Origin: Burhinus oedicnemus
Lineage: Eukaryota; Chordata; Aves; Charadriiformes; Burhinidae
Length of the DNA stretch: 64,000 nt
Assembly (NCBI GenBank): GCA_008921705.1
Contig: VFFE01007216.1
Span: forward strand, 2,792-66,791
Direction of reading: 5' to 3'
Position 1 is the first letter of the stretch; each line of letters begins with the position of its first letter. The position numbers were made by a program, and so were the translations under genes. Shown one piece after another: positions 1-13,100 of this stretch. The notes under the pieces are model-generated. The model searched no databases and had not been told where the DNA came from. It saw only the letters and a program-made list of their open reading frames with translations.

Positions 1-3000
1 ACTGTATGAGGCGGCTGGGTTGCAGGCAGGGAATGGGGAAGGCGCTGAAAGATGTGGAGAGGGCTTTTAAGCTGAGGCTCTCGCCTGTGACATTGCAGCC
101 ATGCCTATGCCTGGCCCTGTACCTCATTGATCCGGACCCTGCCCCACAGACTGACCCCAGAGCTGCCTTGCCTCCATGGCTGGGCCTCACGTGGGGCTCC
201 CGGCTGAGCCCGCTGCACCCCAGGGCTGCCCCACTCGGCTCACGGGGTCCGGCATGGGTCAGGAGGGGCTGCCCAGCCCCCTCATTCCCCAGTGCCCCCC
301 CCCAGCTCCCCAGTGTACTGCTGGGGTAACAACAGTATAGTGTCAGGGAGCTGGGCTCCACTGTGCCAAACCAAGGTCCCTGGGGGATGAAATGGTGAAG
401 AGCTTCATCCTGGTGGGAGCACCAAGCAATGCGACAAGTTCTGTGGAGCAAGGAAAGATGTCAGGATCACTGCAGGGCAAAAAGGGGAGCAAGAAGATAT
501 ACAGACAGACTGGGGTAGAGAAAGGCTGTCAAAATCAGGAACCCAGCTACAGTACATAGTCAGAATGGTATCTCTCCTTCCCCCCAAAATAGTACAGGAG
601 CATCTTATTCAGCACCCTGTCAGGAAAAGTTTCCCAGCTTTTTTTTTTTTTTTTAGAGCTTAGCATTTGGGTCTTCTTTAACTGAAAGGAGCAGTTTTTG
701 TACCTCACAGCTTTTAGCTTGCAAGAAACAGACCACACAAACCCCTCATCAATATTTAAAATAAAAGAGAAGGCAGAATTTGGCTGTGGAAAGCTGCTGT
801 AAAGGACAAACAGACAAAAAGGGCAGATGCTAGCAGCAGATCAGCTAGCAAACTGATAACAGCTCTTTGCCACCGGCAGCTTTCAAATAGTAGTTTCCTA
901 TTGCTGTGTATTTGTAGAAAGCCATGCACACTCATTGTACAATAGGGCTGGAAACTGTGTATAAAATTCAAGTCTAAACACTATTTTGACCCTCACAGCT
1001 CAAGCAAATACTGGCATATGGCTAGAAAAGGAGCAGCTCTTTGGAAGGACGTGCACGTACAAGAAGACTGCGAGAATACGGAAGTCAGAATGATGTCTGG
1101 TCAGGAAGTGATCAAATCCTGTTAATCACCAGTATTATTGCTGCCTACAAGCTCATGCCAGGGCTTCGCAGCAGATCTTGCAAAACAGAGGGAAGACACA
1201 GAAGATGCTGTCCTCTTCTACAGGTCAGTTGTATGTGACAGGGCATCCAGCAGCATTAACAAGTGAAGAGATACAGTGTATCAGAGCATACTAATGATTA
1301 AACACTTCAAGCCTAATAGGCCAACGTATAATGGTTTTTCCTCCCCCTAATCTGGATGACGCTTTCTTTCTCTCTCTCTCTCTCTGTTTTTAAAATCCAG
1401 AGACACGCTGGAGAGGAAAGATGGTCCAACAGCAGACCACTACACACGGATTCAGGGGATTTCTATTTGCTTTGCTGCGCTGAAACAGGTTTCTTACAGC
1501 CCAAGAAATATGTTCATTAAAACTAAAGCATAAAATCTACCTCTGCCTTGAAATCACAGTGAAGTTGATGTCTAAATTTCTTCAAGGATCTTGGGGCAGG
1601 GGGGGAGGTGGGTGTTTTTTCTGTCTCTAACACAACCTTTCTCCTGTGATATGGAAGAAGTACTTTCCCATCTGACAGAGCCACTGCAAGGCTGAACACA
1701 TTAAAGGTCAGGAGATACTAACCCATGTATGTTGCACAGATGGGAGGTTTTCTGCAATTATACAAAACATACTGTGAACATTTTCCTTTTTAACAGAAAA
1801 ATCTAAATACTAACATGATTGTACCTAATCTCTCACTGGCAGAGGAGTAGTTGGTTCACAATGCCATAATCTGAAGTTCCCCCAGACCTCATTTAAGCTA
1901 TTGGGCAGAGATCCCAGCCCTAGTTTAAGATAATTGTAAGAGTCAGTAGAGGCAAGCAAAGAAGTGAGTTGGTAACCTGTCACCTGTTTCCAAGTGAAAG
2001 CACCACCCAAATTGAGATTTGTGAATCTGCTCTGGAATCTGAATGACCTAGCAACATAAGGGGGTTTAAGTGTTTGTTTGGGCAGGAGTGCCTATGAAAA
2101 GAAACAACAACCCCAGATGAGATCAGAGAAAGGGATCTCAGAGCCAGAAGAGTACAAGCTTTTAACAAGCATGGGAAGCGCAACCCTTAGGGAGCTAAAT
2201 GATGGTACAGCTACACTGATTTACTGGGGGGCTGCCAGTAAAGACAAGAGGGGTGTCCCCAGTCTCTCCTGTCATCTCATACTGGAACTTGTTCCAAGCC
2301 CCAACAGCACGTATCCAACGCTATACATGGCTCATCTGGTCCCTCCTCTATATATGGAACAGGGACATCTGTATGGTTTTATATAGTAACTGCACCTGGC
2401 AGACAGCAGCTTGTCTCTATACTAATGACCAAACAAATGGAACAAAAGTAAAATGGAAGTAGAGTTACTCATAACTACCTTGTGCCAAAGTATCCGCTGA
2501 TGACATGACAAAACCAAGGCAATGGCTAGTTGTTGCTAAAGCAAGTGGCCCACTCCCTTCCTCCTTGGATTCTTCCTTTACGCTCCTCTGACCTTCCTAT
2601 GACTGGCCCTGAAAACTAAAGCACCAAAAATCCAATTCGTCTGAAAGATTTGATTTTCATACTCATTTAGCTCCCAGAACTGGTTTTGCTCCGGTGCAGA
2701 GTAAGACAAGCACAAATACTGGCACAGAGAGAGATGCAAGAACAGGCAGCCAGTAGGCTGCATCCTTTTAGTACCACCGAACTTAGCTCTGTGGTAACAT
2801 CAAACTGCACACCAAGGCCTTCACAGTCCACAACTACTGAACTTGGCCTCGTGATACCCCTGAGCAGGAAAAACTTTATGAGAGCCACTGTCACATGGAG
2901 ACAGCCAATGCCCTGAGAGCCACTAGAAATCCCGTGAGAAGGAAAACTTGGGGCATAGCTACCAGCTGCTACCTGAACTACACACTTAAAACTAATTCAT

Positions 3001-4079
3001 GGCAGGCAGATTGCTCTTCACCCAACGTCACACCCTCCGGCCCTCAAGGATGGCCGCCATTTTTTGTCTTGTCAAATGAGGGGCATGCGAACAAGAGAAG
3101 GGTCTTCACGTATGACTCCCTAGTCAGTGCTTCCTCCTACAGAGCCTGTCCCTCGAGACGCTGCTGGAATTGCTACAAGAACCAAAAAAGGGGAATTTGA
3201 GTTCTGTAAGATTTGCTCCTCTGACTTCCACAGCAACAAAAACTATGAATAATAGTGCAAAAGCATCAGAGCTCAGCACAAGTTAGAGAGGGTTTCTTCA
3301 GGGTTAAGAAATATCCGTTCTATTTTGAGCAACCTCTCATGCATTAGGAAACAACATGTTAGTTTAACCAGGATAGCTCATTCTTAGCCAAAGCTTCTAA
3401 ACTCACCTTGTTTCAGCAGCATTAATAGTTTTAGGAGACTACAGTTATAAAAGTTACATATTTTCTTACGCCTCTTTGGTAGGGGCCTTCTTCCCCCTCT
3501 CGCCAATACAAGCGTTTCTACAGCTCTATGGCGAGTCTCCATCTTTCTCTCTCAGACCTTATCCCTTCAACATGTTTCAGGGCACGTCGGCCTGGGAATA
3601 TGAGGGCCAGCTGCACACTCCCTTGTCACCAGTTCTGCTGTCTTTCCACCCTCTCACCCAAGCCAGCGCACACCGCTGGCAGAGAAGGGTTGCACATTTC
3701 TCCATCCCACCTGACCCTTTTCTCTTCATCTTCACACCGTGCCGCTGCCATTCACCTGGACCCACAGCTTCAGTCATTCCACTTGCCCTTTACAAGCGGG
3801 ATGGAGCCCTTTCAGTCTGCAGCACAACGCGGGCACTGTACGTGCAGCTCCCTTCCCTGCAGCTGCTATATTCACCCACACCTTCGCCAGCTCCCTCTGA
3901 CAGCAACGCCTGCACAGAAGAAACCCTCACAAAGCTGTGCAGGGATCCGAGAGCAGCTCCCCTTCACAAACTTCAGACGGAATGCCTTGCCACCACCGGG
4001 AGGGACACCCCCCTGTCTGCCTGGACCACAGGAACTGCTACCTGCAGAGCTCCGACGGGGCACGGCAGCCTCACGGAGC
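1..4079. other. non-coding, no gene recognised
   Basis: Short random-looking open frames only. There is a CT microsatellite near 1369-1385. I see no CR1 tail, splice-consistent exon or conserved protein. Base composition rises towards the CpG island from about 3.5 kb. Confidence 0.6.
1369..1385. repeat. (TC)n microsatellite
   Basis: Uninterrupted alternating TC run of about eight units, part of a longer pyrimidine-rich tract. Confidence 0.8.
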
Positions 4080-5150
4080 CAGCTCAGAGCTACCCGGGGG
4101 TCCTGGCTGAGGGCAGCCCGGCTGCCAGGCCACCCCACCTCGCCCCTTCCCCCGGCCTGGCAGCCCTCCCGGCCGCTGCCCCCGACGAGGCGAGCGGAGC
4201 CGCCGTCCCACGGGCAGGACGGCTCCAACCCACCCGTAAGGGCTGCCCGTAGGGTGGCTGGTGGCCGGCACTGCGGTGGCCGGGTACGCCCTCTGCTCAT
4301 GGAGAAGTTCCCCGTGGAAAAATACACCTTTCCCCGAGCGGGGAGGGAGGACGAAGCCACCCAGCCCCGGCTCACGGGCAACCCGAGACCCGCGTCCCCT
4401 TCGCTGCGTCCGGCCGCCCTCCCCTCCCCGCAGCCCGGCCCGCAGCCCCGGCCGCGGCCCACGGACCCCCCCAGGCCCCGCCTCACCTCCAGGGCCACCG
4501 AGAAGCGGCCGTCCGTGAAGCGCGGCTCCCTCCCGCCGCCCCGGGCATCACCGACAGCGCCCGCCCTCCCCCGCCGCCCCTCGTCGGTCCCGCCTCCGGA
4601 CGGGCCCAGGCCGCCCGCTCCCGGAGCTGCCCCGCCGGGTCGGGTCGGGTCGGGTCGGAGGGAGCCGGCGGGGAAACGTACCCGTTACTCGCCGGAGACG
4701 CGGGACCGGCGGCGCCGCCCGAGCCGCCCCCGCGCCCCGGAGCGGGCGGCATCGCCCCCTCGACGGCGCCGAGAAACGCCTCCTCCCTAGGCAAGGCCAC
4801 TGCTGCTCTTGGGGTGTCGCTTCGGGGGGGTTTAATTCATCATATACCATTTTTAATTGCTGTAAGGCTTTCTTTGCCCTTTCCCCCCTCCCCGCGCTCT
4901 CTCCTCCTCACCTCCAGGAATTTCTCCTCTACCTCACGGCCGAGCCGGGAGCTTGTAACCCGATCCACGCTTTCCGTGGCAATTTTACCTGTTGTCGCGC
5001 TGGGACAGATCAAGCGGAGCGCAAAGTCACGGTGCGTGTCGGTGGTCGGTAGCGCACGGCCCCCGGCCGGTGGGGCGGCAGCGGGGGAGGCTGGCTGGGG
5101 ATTAAACCGAGCCCGGTGAGAGACCCGACGGCCCGAAGGGCTGGTAAACC
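4080..5150. promoter_or_regulatory. CpG island, probable promoter of an unidentified gene
   Basis: Extremely C+G-rich with dense CpG, many GC-box cores (GGGCGG/CCGCCC) and four tandem GGGTC units at 4637-4656, in clear contrast with the AT-rich surroundings. Such islands mark vertebrate promoters. Possible first-exon donors are visible on both strands: CTGGAG|GTGAGG on minus near 4485, and CCCG|GTGAGA on plus near 5117. I recognise no coding sequence. Human gene order puts A4GALT, in the same orientation as ARFGAP3, on this side, so a left-going A4GALT 5' non-coding exon is an inference only. Confidence 0.7.
4637..4656. repeat. (GGGTC)4 tandem repeat in CpG island
   Basis: Four uninterrupted GGGTC units. 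The four G3 tracts could form a G-quadruplex on the plus strand, upstream of or within the putative promoter. Confidence 0.9.
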
Positions 5151-5902
5151 GCGGACAGAAGGAGGAGCAGGGGAGGGTGGGAGCTACCTAGGCCGTTTGA
5201 TGCCAAGGGAGGTGATTGCAAAGGTAACACAAGTCAACGAAGATGTGAAACTGAAAATTTTTGTTTAAAACAAAATAAATAAATAAACCAGCCCACAGAT
5301 GAGCTGCTTACACGTTGCAAAGCAAGTTTCATATCTACCCGCAGGCAAGAGGAAGTTTTGCCTAAATTATTCCTGCAAATGATTGCTTAACAAGGAGCAT
5401 GAATAAAGAAGATAAATTTGGGGTTTCATTTAGAAAAGCACCTTTGACTGTGAGTTTGTTATGGAGTGGAGCAAATTGCGTGGGAAGTTTACCAGAGGTT
5501 TGGGGAAGCAGGTTAGATGGTAATCAAGAAGGGTTTAGATGGAAGTAATCCTACCTGGAGCTGGGGATGGATACAAGCTCTTTTGAGATGCCTTCCAGCC
5601 GTGTTTTCTATGATTCCCGTGATACAGCATATTACTTGTGTGTTACAAAACAGTGTAGCCATGAGGAACATTTCCATGAAAGAAACATTGACATTGCTTT
5701 AAACAAAAAAACACATTTCCCCACAATTATGTAATCTGAAACTCCCCCCCCTCCAAATAATGTTAAACTATTTCTTTTATAAGAACAAGCCTTAATCAAA
5801 TTTGAAGTTAAATGGATTTCAAGCTATTTTTGTCTGCCCCTCTGAGCAGAATTTAGATTAACGAGACAAAGTCACTACGGAAGGTGTCAATGCTCACCCT
5901 AC

Positions 5903-5970
5903 TTGGAGCGAGGGTTTGGACCAGATGACCTCCTGAGGTCCCTTCCCACCTCAGTTTTTCTGCATTTCTG
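5903..5970 (+). mobile_element. CR1 LINE 3' tail fragment
   Basis: Matches the CR1 3' end order: ...GGACCAGATGACCTCCTGAGG, then TCCCTTCC. It is about 68 bp, degraded, and without the terminal octamer repeats. Orientation is plus. Confidence 0.75.
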
Positions 5971-7082
5971 AGCTGCACGGGCAGCACCCTGTGGCGATGA
6001 GCCCAGGGATGCTATTCCTCACCTGGTCCCTGGGTGAAAGCAGGTGTTGGACACAGGGGAGGGCAAGATGGGGTTTGTGAACCTGGACTGGGTGCATTCA
6101 GGGGCAAACAGCTACATCATGGTAGGGCAAGTGCAGTACCTGCAGCGCTGCCATATGCAGGCACCCTGTGGAACGGTAACAAAGTGAGGAAGGAGGACCT
6201 GAAGCCCAGAGATCTCTCCAGAAGATTGCCAGAGCCAGGATTTGGCTCCCATGGGGGCTGCTACCGCAGGGGTAGTAAAGTCTTAGACTCTGGACATGGA
6301 GATGTATCTAAGCAGCAGAATTCTGATCACACGTGTGCCTCTGGGCCACTTTGTCATGAGTTCCTGAGCTGCCAGCTTACAGCCCTGTGCGAACTGCCAC
6401 CGGATTGGATTTGCCTTAAAGCACTGATGCACAAGTGGCATATCTGCCCCTGTGCTTGAAGGAGGCAACGACCTGGTGAAGACCCCAAGGATGCTAGCCA
6501 GCCCTGCTTGCAAATCAGAGCCGAGGTACACTGAGTCTCAGGGAGCCAAGACAGCTTGTGGGAGGCAAATGACCTACCCCAGCCACTGTAAAGAGCACAG
6601 CACCATGCAAATCATCCTCCAAAGCACCTGGTAGAACTAGAGCAGCATCACCTGTGAGCTAATTTCACAGCTGCAAATCACCTGAGTAAACAGTTTTTAA
6701 GTGCTTTGAGCCTGGTTTTGATTTGATGAGCAGTTTCCTACCTTGTCTGTCAGCCAGTGAGGTGGCTTTGGTTTGAACTGGGAGAGGAGCAGCTGCTGAG
6801 GTGGGTTGCTATGACACTCCAGGTGGCTTCATCCTCATCCCTGTTTCAAAACAAGCCAGCGAGCTACCGGCCAGGGCTGAGTCCTGCTGCTGGAAAGGTC
6901 TGTGCATCAGCCACCGAGGTGCCAGTGCTGGAAAGAGCTTACACAAAAATTATTCCCATGAAAGAGGTATAATCAGAGCACTGGTCTCTTAGCCTGGGAA
7001 AGAAGTAAATGGCTTACCGAAGGTGGGGAGGGAGAAGGGCGTGACATGGCTGGCACTCAGTGATTAGATTGTAATGTCTGAG

Positions 7083-7113
7083 GTGGGAGGAGGAGGAGGT
7101 GGTGGAGGAGGGA
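7083..7113 (+). repeat. GGA/GGT-rich simple repeat
   Basis: An imperfect GGAGGAGGAGGTGGTGG run, purine-rich on the plus strand. It produces a poly-Gly stretch in a spurious open frame. Confidence 0.8.
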
Positions 7114-10100
7114 GGACATACCTCTGTTCACAGGGGCAGAAGAAGCACGTGCCAGAGGCTTTGGGTCACCTGCATGCAGCACGGGGGGAAGGCAGGTGGC
7201 CAGTGGGGTCATTAAGCCCTTGCAGTATCAGTCTCCCAGATATTATACATGCTTTAGTGCTGTTATACATACCTTTTCCTTGACGGACAGACTGTAGCCT
7301 AGTTGTGGAGCTGAAAGGCCCAAAGTGGTAAACGGCTATAACCGAGAGCACAAGCTTGCCCTTGGGGCTGTTTTTCCCTGCCCAGGGGCTGCCTCCTGCA
7401 GGCACCCGGGATGTCTGGTGCAGCGCTGCTCCTGCCTTTCCGTCCAGCAGCTCCTTGCGGGGTCACCTCGAGGGGTGGCTCGTTCTGGGGGGCTGCAGAT
7501 GGTGCCTCGGTAGTTGGGCTGAAAGATGTCCACATCTGCTCTTCTTCCTCCTGCTTTTCAAGCTCAGCTGTTGGCTTCACTCCTGCTGTCTCTTCTGGCT
7601 TTGGTTTTAAGCAAATCAGAAGTATTTCCCTCTCTTCAGAAAAGCAGATCAAACCCTCTCATGATGCGGCCACCAGCCCTTGTCCTGTCTTCTCCTGATA
7701 AGACCTAGATTGCAGACTGAGACCCTTAAACCACCTGCCTTTTTTTTGCTACAATGGCAAAGGGATGGTATTCCTGATCAGCCACAATGGGATTGAAACT
7801 GGAGCGTATTCCCATTGCCAGGTTTCCTTGGTCTGTGAGGGGAAAGAAGAAAAAAAAAAAAGAGCGAGTCGTTTTGCTGACAGATACTCGCCCCTTGAAA
7901 TGAAATCTCTGAGCCTCTACCAAGAGACTTTTTTTTTTTTTAAACAAAGTTGGCAGATATAGATAAATCCTTTTAGAAGCATTAGCTCGCTGTTGTTAGG
8001 ACAGTCTCATATTTATTGAACAGTATGCACCAACAAGGGATGCACTCTGATAAATTTTGCCAATTGAGTCAAGTGTGATGATAAGCGCTGCGTCCAGCGA
8101 GTGGATTAGAAATGAAGAAGTGATAAGAGGATAATTGGAACAGCACAGTACCTTCAGACAGAAGGCAGGATGGCTGCTACATAATTTAAACCCGAAGGGA
8201 GGTGTGCTACCACAGGCATAAAAGCCTTCAGCTGGACAAAAGGCCAGAAGCCATCTGCTTTGCACAAAAACGGGCCAAGTGCATCTCAGCTTCAGCTTTC
8301 TACCCGGCCAAGCTCACTCTGGACAGGAATTGGTAAGGGCAACCCCCGTGTATCTCTAGCTGGCTGCAGGAGAGCTGCAGAAAGATCTGGAAACATTTGA
8401 GTACATGGAAATCAAGGACCTTTTTTCCCTCTCTATAAGAGCCTGAGATTGCAAAAGCTTTCCCTGGCCCGAGCCCAAAGTAAAAGTGTTGAATTAATAA
8501 TCGCCACCAAACTGGGTTGGATCGTATTTAAAAGTTTTGTGCTGAGTGTATCAAATCATTTTAATGTCTATCATTTGAATAACTCAAAATTCAAATAATG
8601 TTTCAAAGGGAATAATTGTTTTGAGTTGGAGGGAAAATGTTTGTTTGCTTAGAAAGTGTTAGATTTGGAAAATTTTTCACCAACTTTTATTCCGCTACAC
8701 CACATTTTCTTTTAATTTTGATATTCACTAAAATTCACTCTTTCCTGCCAGAAGGCCAGTTTGAAAGAAACATCCGAAAAAACCAAAATCATCAAAAAAT
8801 CCCAAACTGACTCCACCCATTATAGCAATGACTTTCTAGGACAAATTTTGTAGCTAATAGTAAGGGCCCAAATCTGTAAAGCTGCGGTCAGTAAGAGTTA
8901 CCAGTTCCCATAAATCAGGTTGTTCTGATGTGGGCGCTGAGATTAAGTTACAAACACCCAGTGTTTGACTCTCCCGTCTCCCTGTGTTCCCATGTTTGCT
9001 AATACTTACTGCTTATCAGACTAATGTTACCATCCAGGAGCATAACGCAGAGTTTTCCTAACGTAAGGAAAGCAGCTGAAGCATTTCCCAGCACCGGTGC
9101 AGCACACAATAGAATACTCCTGTTTTTCACACCTTAACCTACCACCGGGTGTAGATATAATTAGACTGTGAGGACAGCCCTAAAAACAACTGACTGTTGT
9201 GTTCCTACACAAATAAAGGTCATTAATAAAGTCCTCTGTTACTCCTTTGTTCAACGTGGTCTTTAAGGATATTTGTTGAGTTAAACATTACACTTTAAAT
9301 GTGAATTACTCTTTACTCTGAGGCTATTTGGAAGTGAAATACATTTAGAACTATAAACGTAGGTGGATGCAGAAGGTCCGTTTTCAGAAAAATCTGCCCG
9401 GCTCATTATTGATCTGGGGCTGCTCTCTCAAGGTCCTAATGCGCTTTCCAGGAAGAGGATGGTCTAGTCCATAGAAGCTAACTTGTGAAACAGGCAAAAA
9501 AATCTCAAGTAGAGCAATAGGCATGGATACATTCACATCCATCAGCCAGCTTAAGAAATATTGTGTAATAGAGGGTTTTTCCACTTCTTAGTGTATTGCA
9601 AAGGGTTTGACCTTTGCCTGGGCTAATTCCAGAGGAGCTGTCTGGTTTTCCTGTTGGCGATATCGCTCCTCGGGCCCATCTTGGTCCCAGCTGGTCCGAG
9701 CTCCAGTCATGAGTCCAGAGCCTGAGTCTGAAGGATTAGCAAGTGCTGAAGCACTGACCCAACCACGTGCTCGAGGTGCTGTCTAAGCCAAAAAGCCCAC
9801 AACACCTACGCAAACCAGAAATTACTCGCTCCCACTGAAATATATCCAGCTCCGGGATGGGCGATGACAGCAGGCTTAACAGACCCACCAAAATGGCAGG
9901 GAAAAACATGGTCACAGAAGATTTTTCACGCCCCCTGAGACAACCAATGCCAACACACAGCACTTATCAAGTTTAAAGTAAGTATTTAACTAGTGAAATA
10001 GAGTCCTTTTGTTCGCACGCAGAACTGCTGATGTTTATTGAGGTTTTCCCGGTCTCCAGCAGGCTGTGGGTAGCTGATGTTGATCAGGTAACATTTTCTG

Positions 10101-13100
10101 CAACTCATCCTCTCCTTAAAGTTTAATGGTCTTTCAACAGCCCCAATGTCTATCCTGGGCATTGTGTCAGGCTTAATTTTGTTTTGTGTTAATTAGAAAA
10201 GTAGAATTGGTAGCACACGCGTAATATTTGCCATTTCCTCTAATCATTTGTCCTAGCTGCCTCTGGATTGATGAGGAAGGAAGAGCGGGCATGAAAACCA
10301 GAGCGGTTTTCCACAGTAGTCATGGAGTTGGTAAACACAGTGGGACGGCGCTACTCTTACTCCTGACTGGTGGGTAAAACTCATGTATTCACTAATAACG
10401 GCAGGCAGGTCTGCCTTAACCCCTTGGTACAACAACAGAGAGAGAAGGAAAAATATCATTGCTTACAAAGGCAGAGGAGGATTAGGAATTAATCACATCG
10501 CTGTGACTGCAGGGCTCCTGGCACCGTGGGCCCCCAGCCCTGGGAAGACAGGCACTCCCTGCCTTGGGAAAACGTATTCCCAGATTAAGAGCCCAGAGCA
10601 GGTGCAGGCTCGGGGATGGTTTAGGAGATTCTTGCATGTCGGATGTCCCCCACAGCGTGAAGCTGCAGTTGGTGCAAAGGGGACGTGCCCACACTGTCCC
10701 CAAAGCTGCTGCCGCTCAGGGCTCACCCACCACAGGCTTGGAGAGCTGCGGCAGTCAGGGGACTCTCAATAAGCACTTCACATTTTTGCTTTCCCTGGCT
10801 TCAGAGTGAAAATAACAGCCAATCTGCAGCTGGTTAACTAAAATAAAATGAACTCAAAATAAAACGAAGCTAAAAACAGCAGAGCTGTGTGCACTGGTGT
10901 TACCGGTTTGGGGACGGTCAGCTGGAGAGGCCACGCTTGCATGTGTCATTAGCAGGTTAAGCCCAAGGACCTCTTCGAAGCTGTGATTTCCATCTCCAAG
11001 AGGCGTGTAGAAACTCAGACCCTCCCCAGGTTTTCCTCAAGAGCACCTAAGGCAGCAAATACCAGGATCGTCAGGAGCTGCAACTCTAATTTTGGCTCTG
11101 TTGCAACACTTGGCCCTGGGAGCAGCAGCGGTAGGGAGGTCCCTGAAATAAATCAGCACTGACACAGCCCCACAGATGAGATCTCCTCCCCAAAGTCATC
11201 TTTTGCTGAGAGCACAGCCCCTGTACCAGCCTCTTCCCAGCCCTTTTACTCCGTGAGTAAAGGCAGAGTGCCTAAAAAAAAGGCAGCTTTGCCTCTTTTC
11301 CAAAGCGGATGAGCTGGCAATACGCCTGGTGCGGCTGGTGGGCAGCTGCAGCCCGGGCAGGTCAGTCTCTCTCGGTGCGTGCTCTCTGGACCCTCCTCGC
11401 ACCCTAGGGGCTTTCAGGGCTCCTCTTCTCAAACCAGAAATGCTGCAGGCATCAGGCAAAGCCTGTCCTGCCTTTTACACCCCTTCTGCTGCATTCAGCT
11501 CCAGGGCCAACGCCGTGGCCAGGCAGAGCTTGCTGCCCACGGCCGGTGCTCCTGCCTGGGAGGTGGCTGCCCTGCAAACCCCCGGCTCCTACGGCTGAGG
11601 ATGGCCCCGTTGGCCTCCCTGGGAGGGGGCATCATCCAAAAACCCCGGTGCTGCTGCCGCACCGGTAGCGATGAGAGCACTGGGATAAGCAACAGCACAA
11701 ATACCATCAGAGAAGTGAGGGTTTGCTGGCGGCCGGTGCACACAGTCCAGGTTCTGCTCCCTGGCTGCACACACAGCACCTGCTGTGGACCTCTGCATTT
11801 GCCGTACAGGAATGCGTTTACCATACAGGGAGTTGCAGACCCCTGGGAAGCAGCTCCTGAAAGAGAGGTGTATTAAAGCAAACAGGAGCTGACCCCGGGG
11901 GAGCTTCTTAACGTGCCGGGCTGTGAACCGCAGGGGCTCAAAAGGGCTTCCCAATGTGTGTGTCGGCTCTGCCTGAGGCGGCTGCCAGCATGTCAGGCAC
12001 AGGAGCCAGTGCCGTTAGCCGTCACGGTCACCGGGGCCAGAGCTTGTACTCTTACGCGCTCCACTAATACATAAAATAACAGTCGAGAACCCTCCTGCCC
12101 TCCTGGGGCTTTGAGGATACCTAAATTGTTTCAGGTGCATGGACATCTTTGGTTCCTAGCTAGTAGCTTCCTAATTTTGGACACCAAGGATTTCTCTCAG
12201 ATGCCAATGGCTCTGCGTGCTGGATGTCAGAACAAGGTTTGCACCCTGGCTGGAAGCCTAGAGGTGGGAGCTCAGCCACGTGGAGGCACTTACTGAGGGG
12301 GTGCTTGTTTCGAGCTGTTGTCTCACCTGTTTTTTTTTTTTCCTCAATAACTCAACTAATCAATAGATTATTGTAGTAAAAAAAAGACATGTTTGGATTT
12401 GCACAAAATGTTTGGATATTCTGCCGGGCCAGGGTTTGGCCTGTGTGCTGCCTTTAGTGCCCTGAGTTCCTGCAATCAGCACAAAGCTGCTGCACAGCTG
12501 TATGATGCACCTGGCTAATTCTGCTGGCTCCCTTCTGCTCCGGATCCCAGGTCTCCTCACCGCTCCGACAGGCTGTCTCTCCTCCGCAGAGTGACATCCA
12601 CCTGTGGGAGCCTACCCACGGAGCTGATCCCGTTGCTCCGAGCTCTTTCTGAGCGACCAGCCAGCAGCTGCAGACATACCCCACCGACCCCTGCAGCACA
12701 CCTCGGCAGCACCCCTGCCTGCCCAGCGGGTACCCCGGGCACACCATGCAGGGACAGGACATCTCCTTGCACACAGCTTGGTCCATCACCCTGGTTCCTG
12801 TGTGGGATGCTCCCGCCACTCAGACCTTCCCACGGCACCCTGCTCTCCAGCTCTGGCTCTCACCTGGACTCTGCAGCCAGCCGGGCCCACAGGGATGTCA
12901 CTGGGCTCCTGGGGAGGCTGGCCAGGAGCTTCACGGCACCCCCGGGTGATCCTGCCTGTCCAGACACAGGAGGCAGATCGCTTCATCTTAACAACTTAAT
13001 GGCAGCTGACGACGGCATGGTCCACTGGTGCTGCCTGGTCAGGATGCTCCTTCCAAAGGCCTTGAAAAAAATACAGGGCGTTTTGAACTGCAATAGTAAC

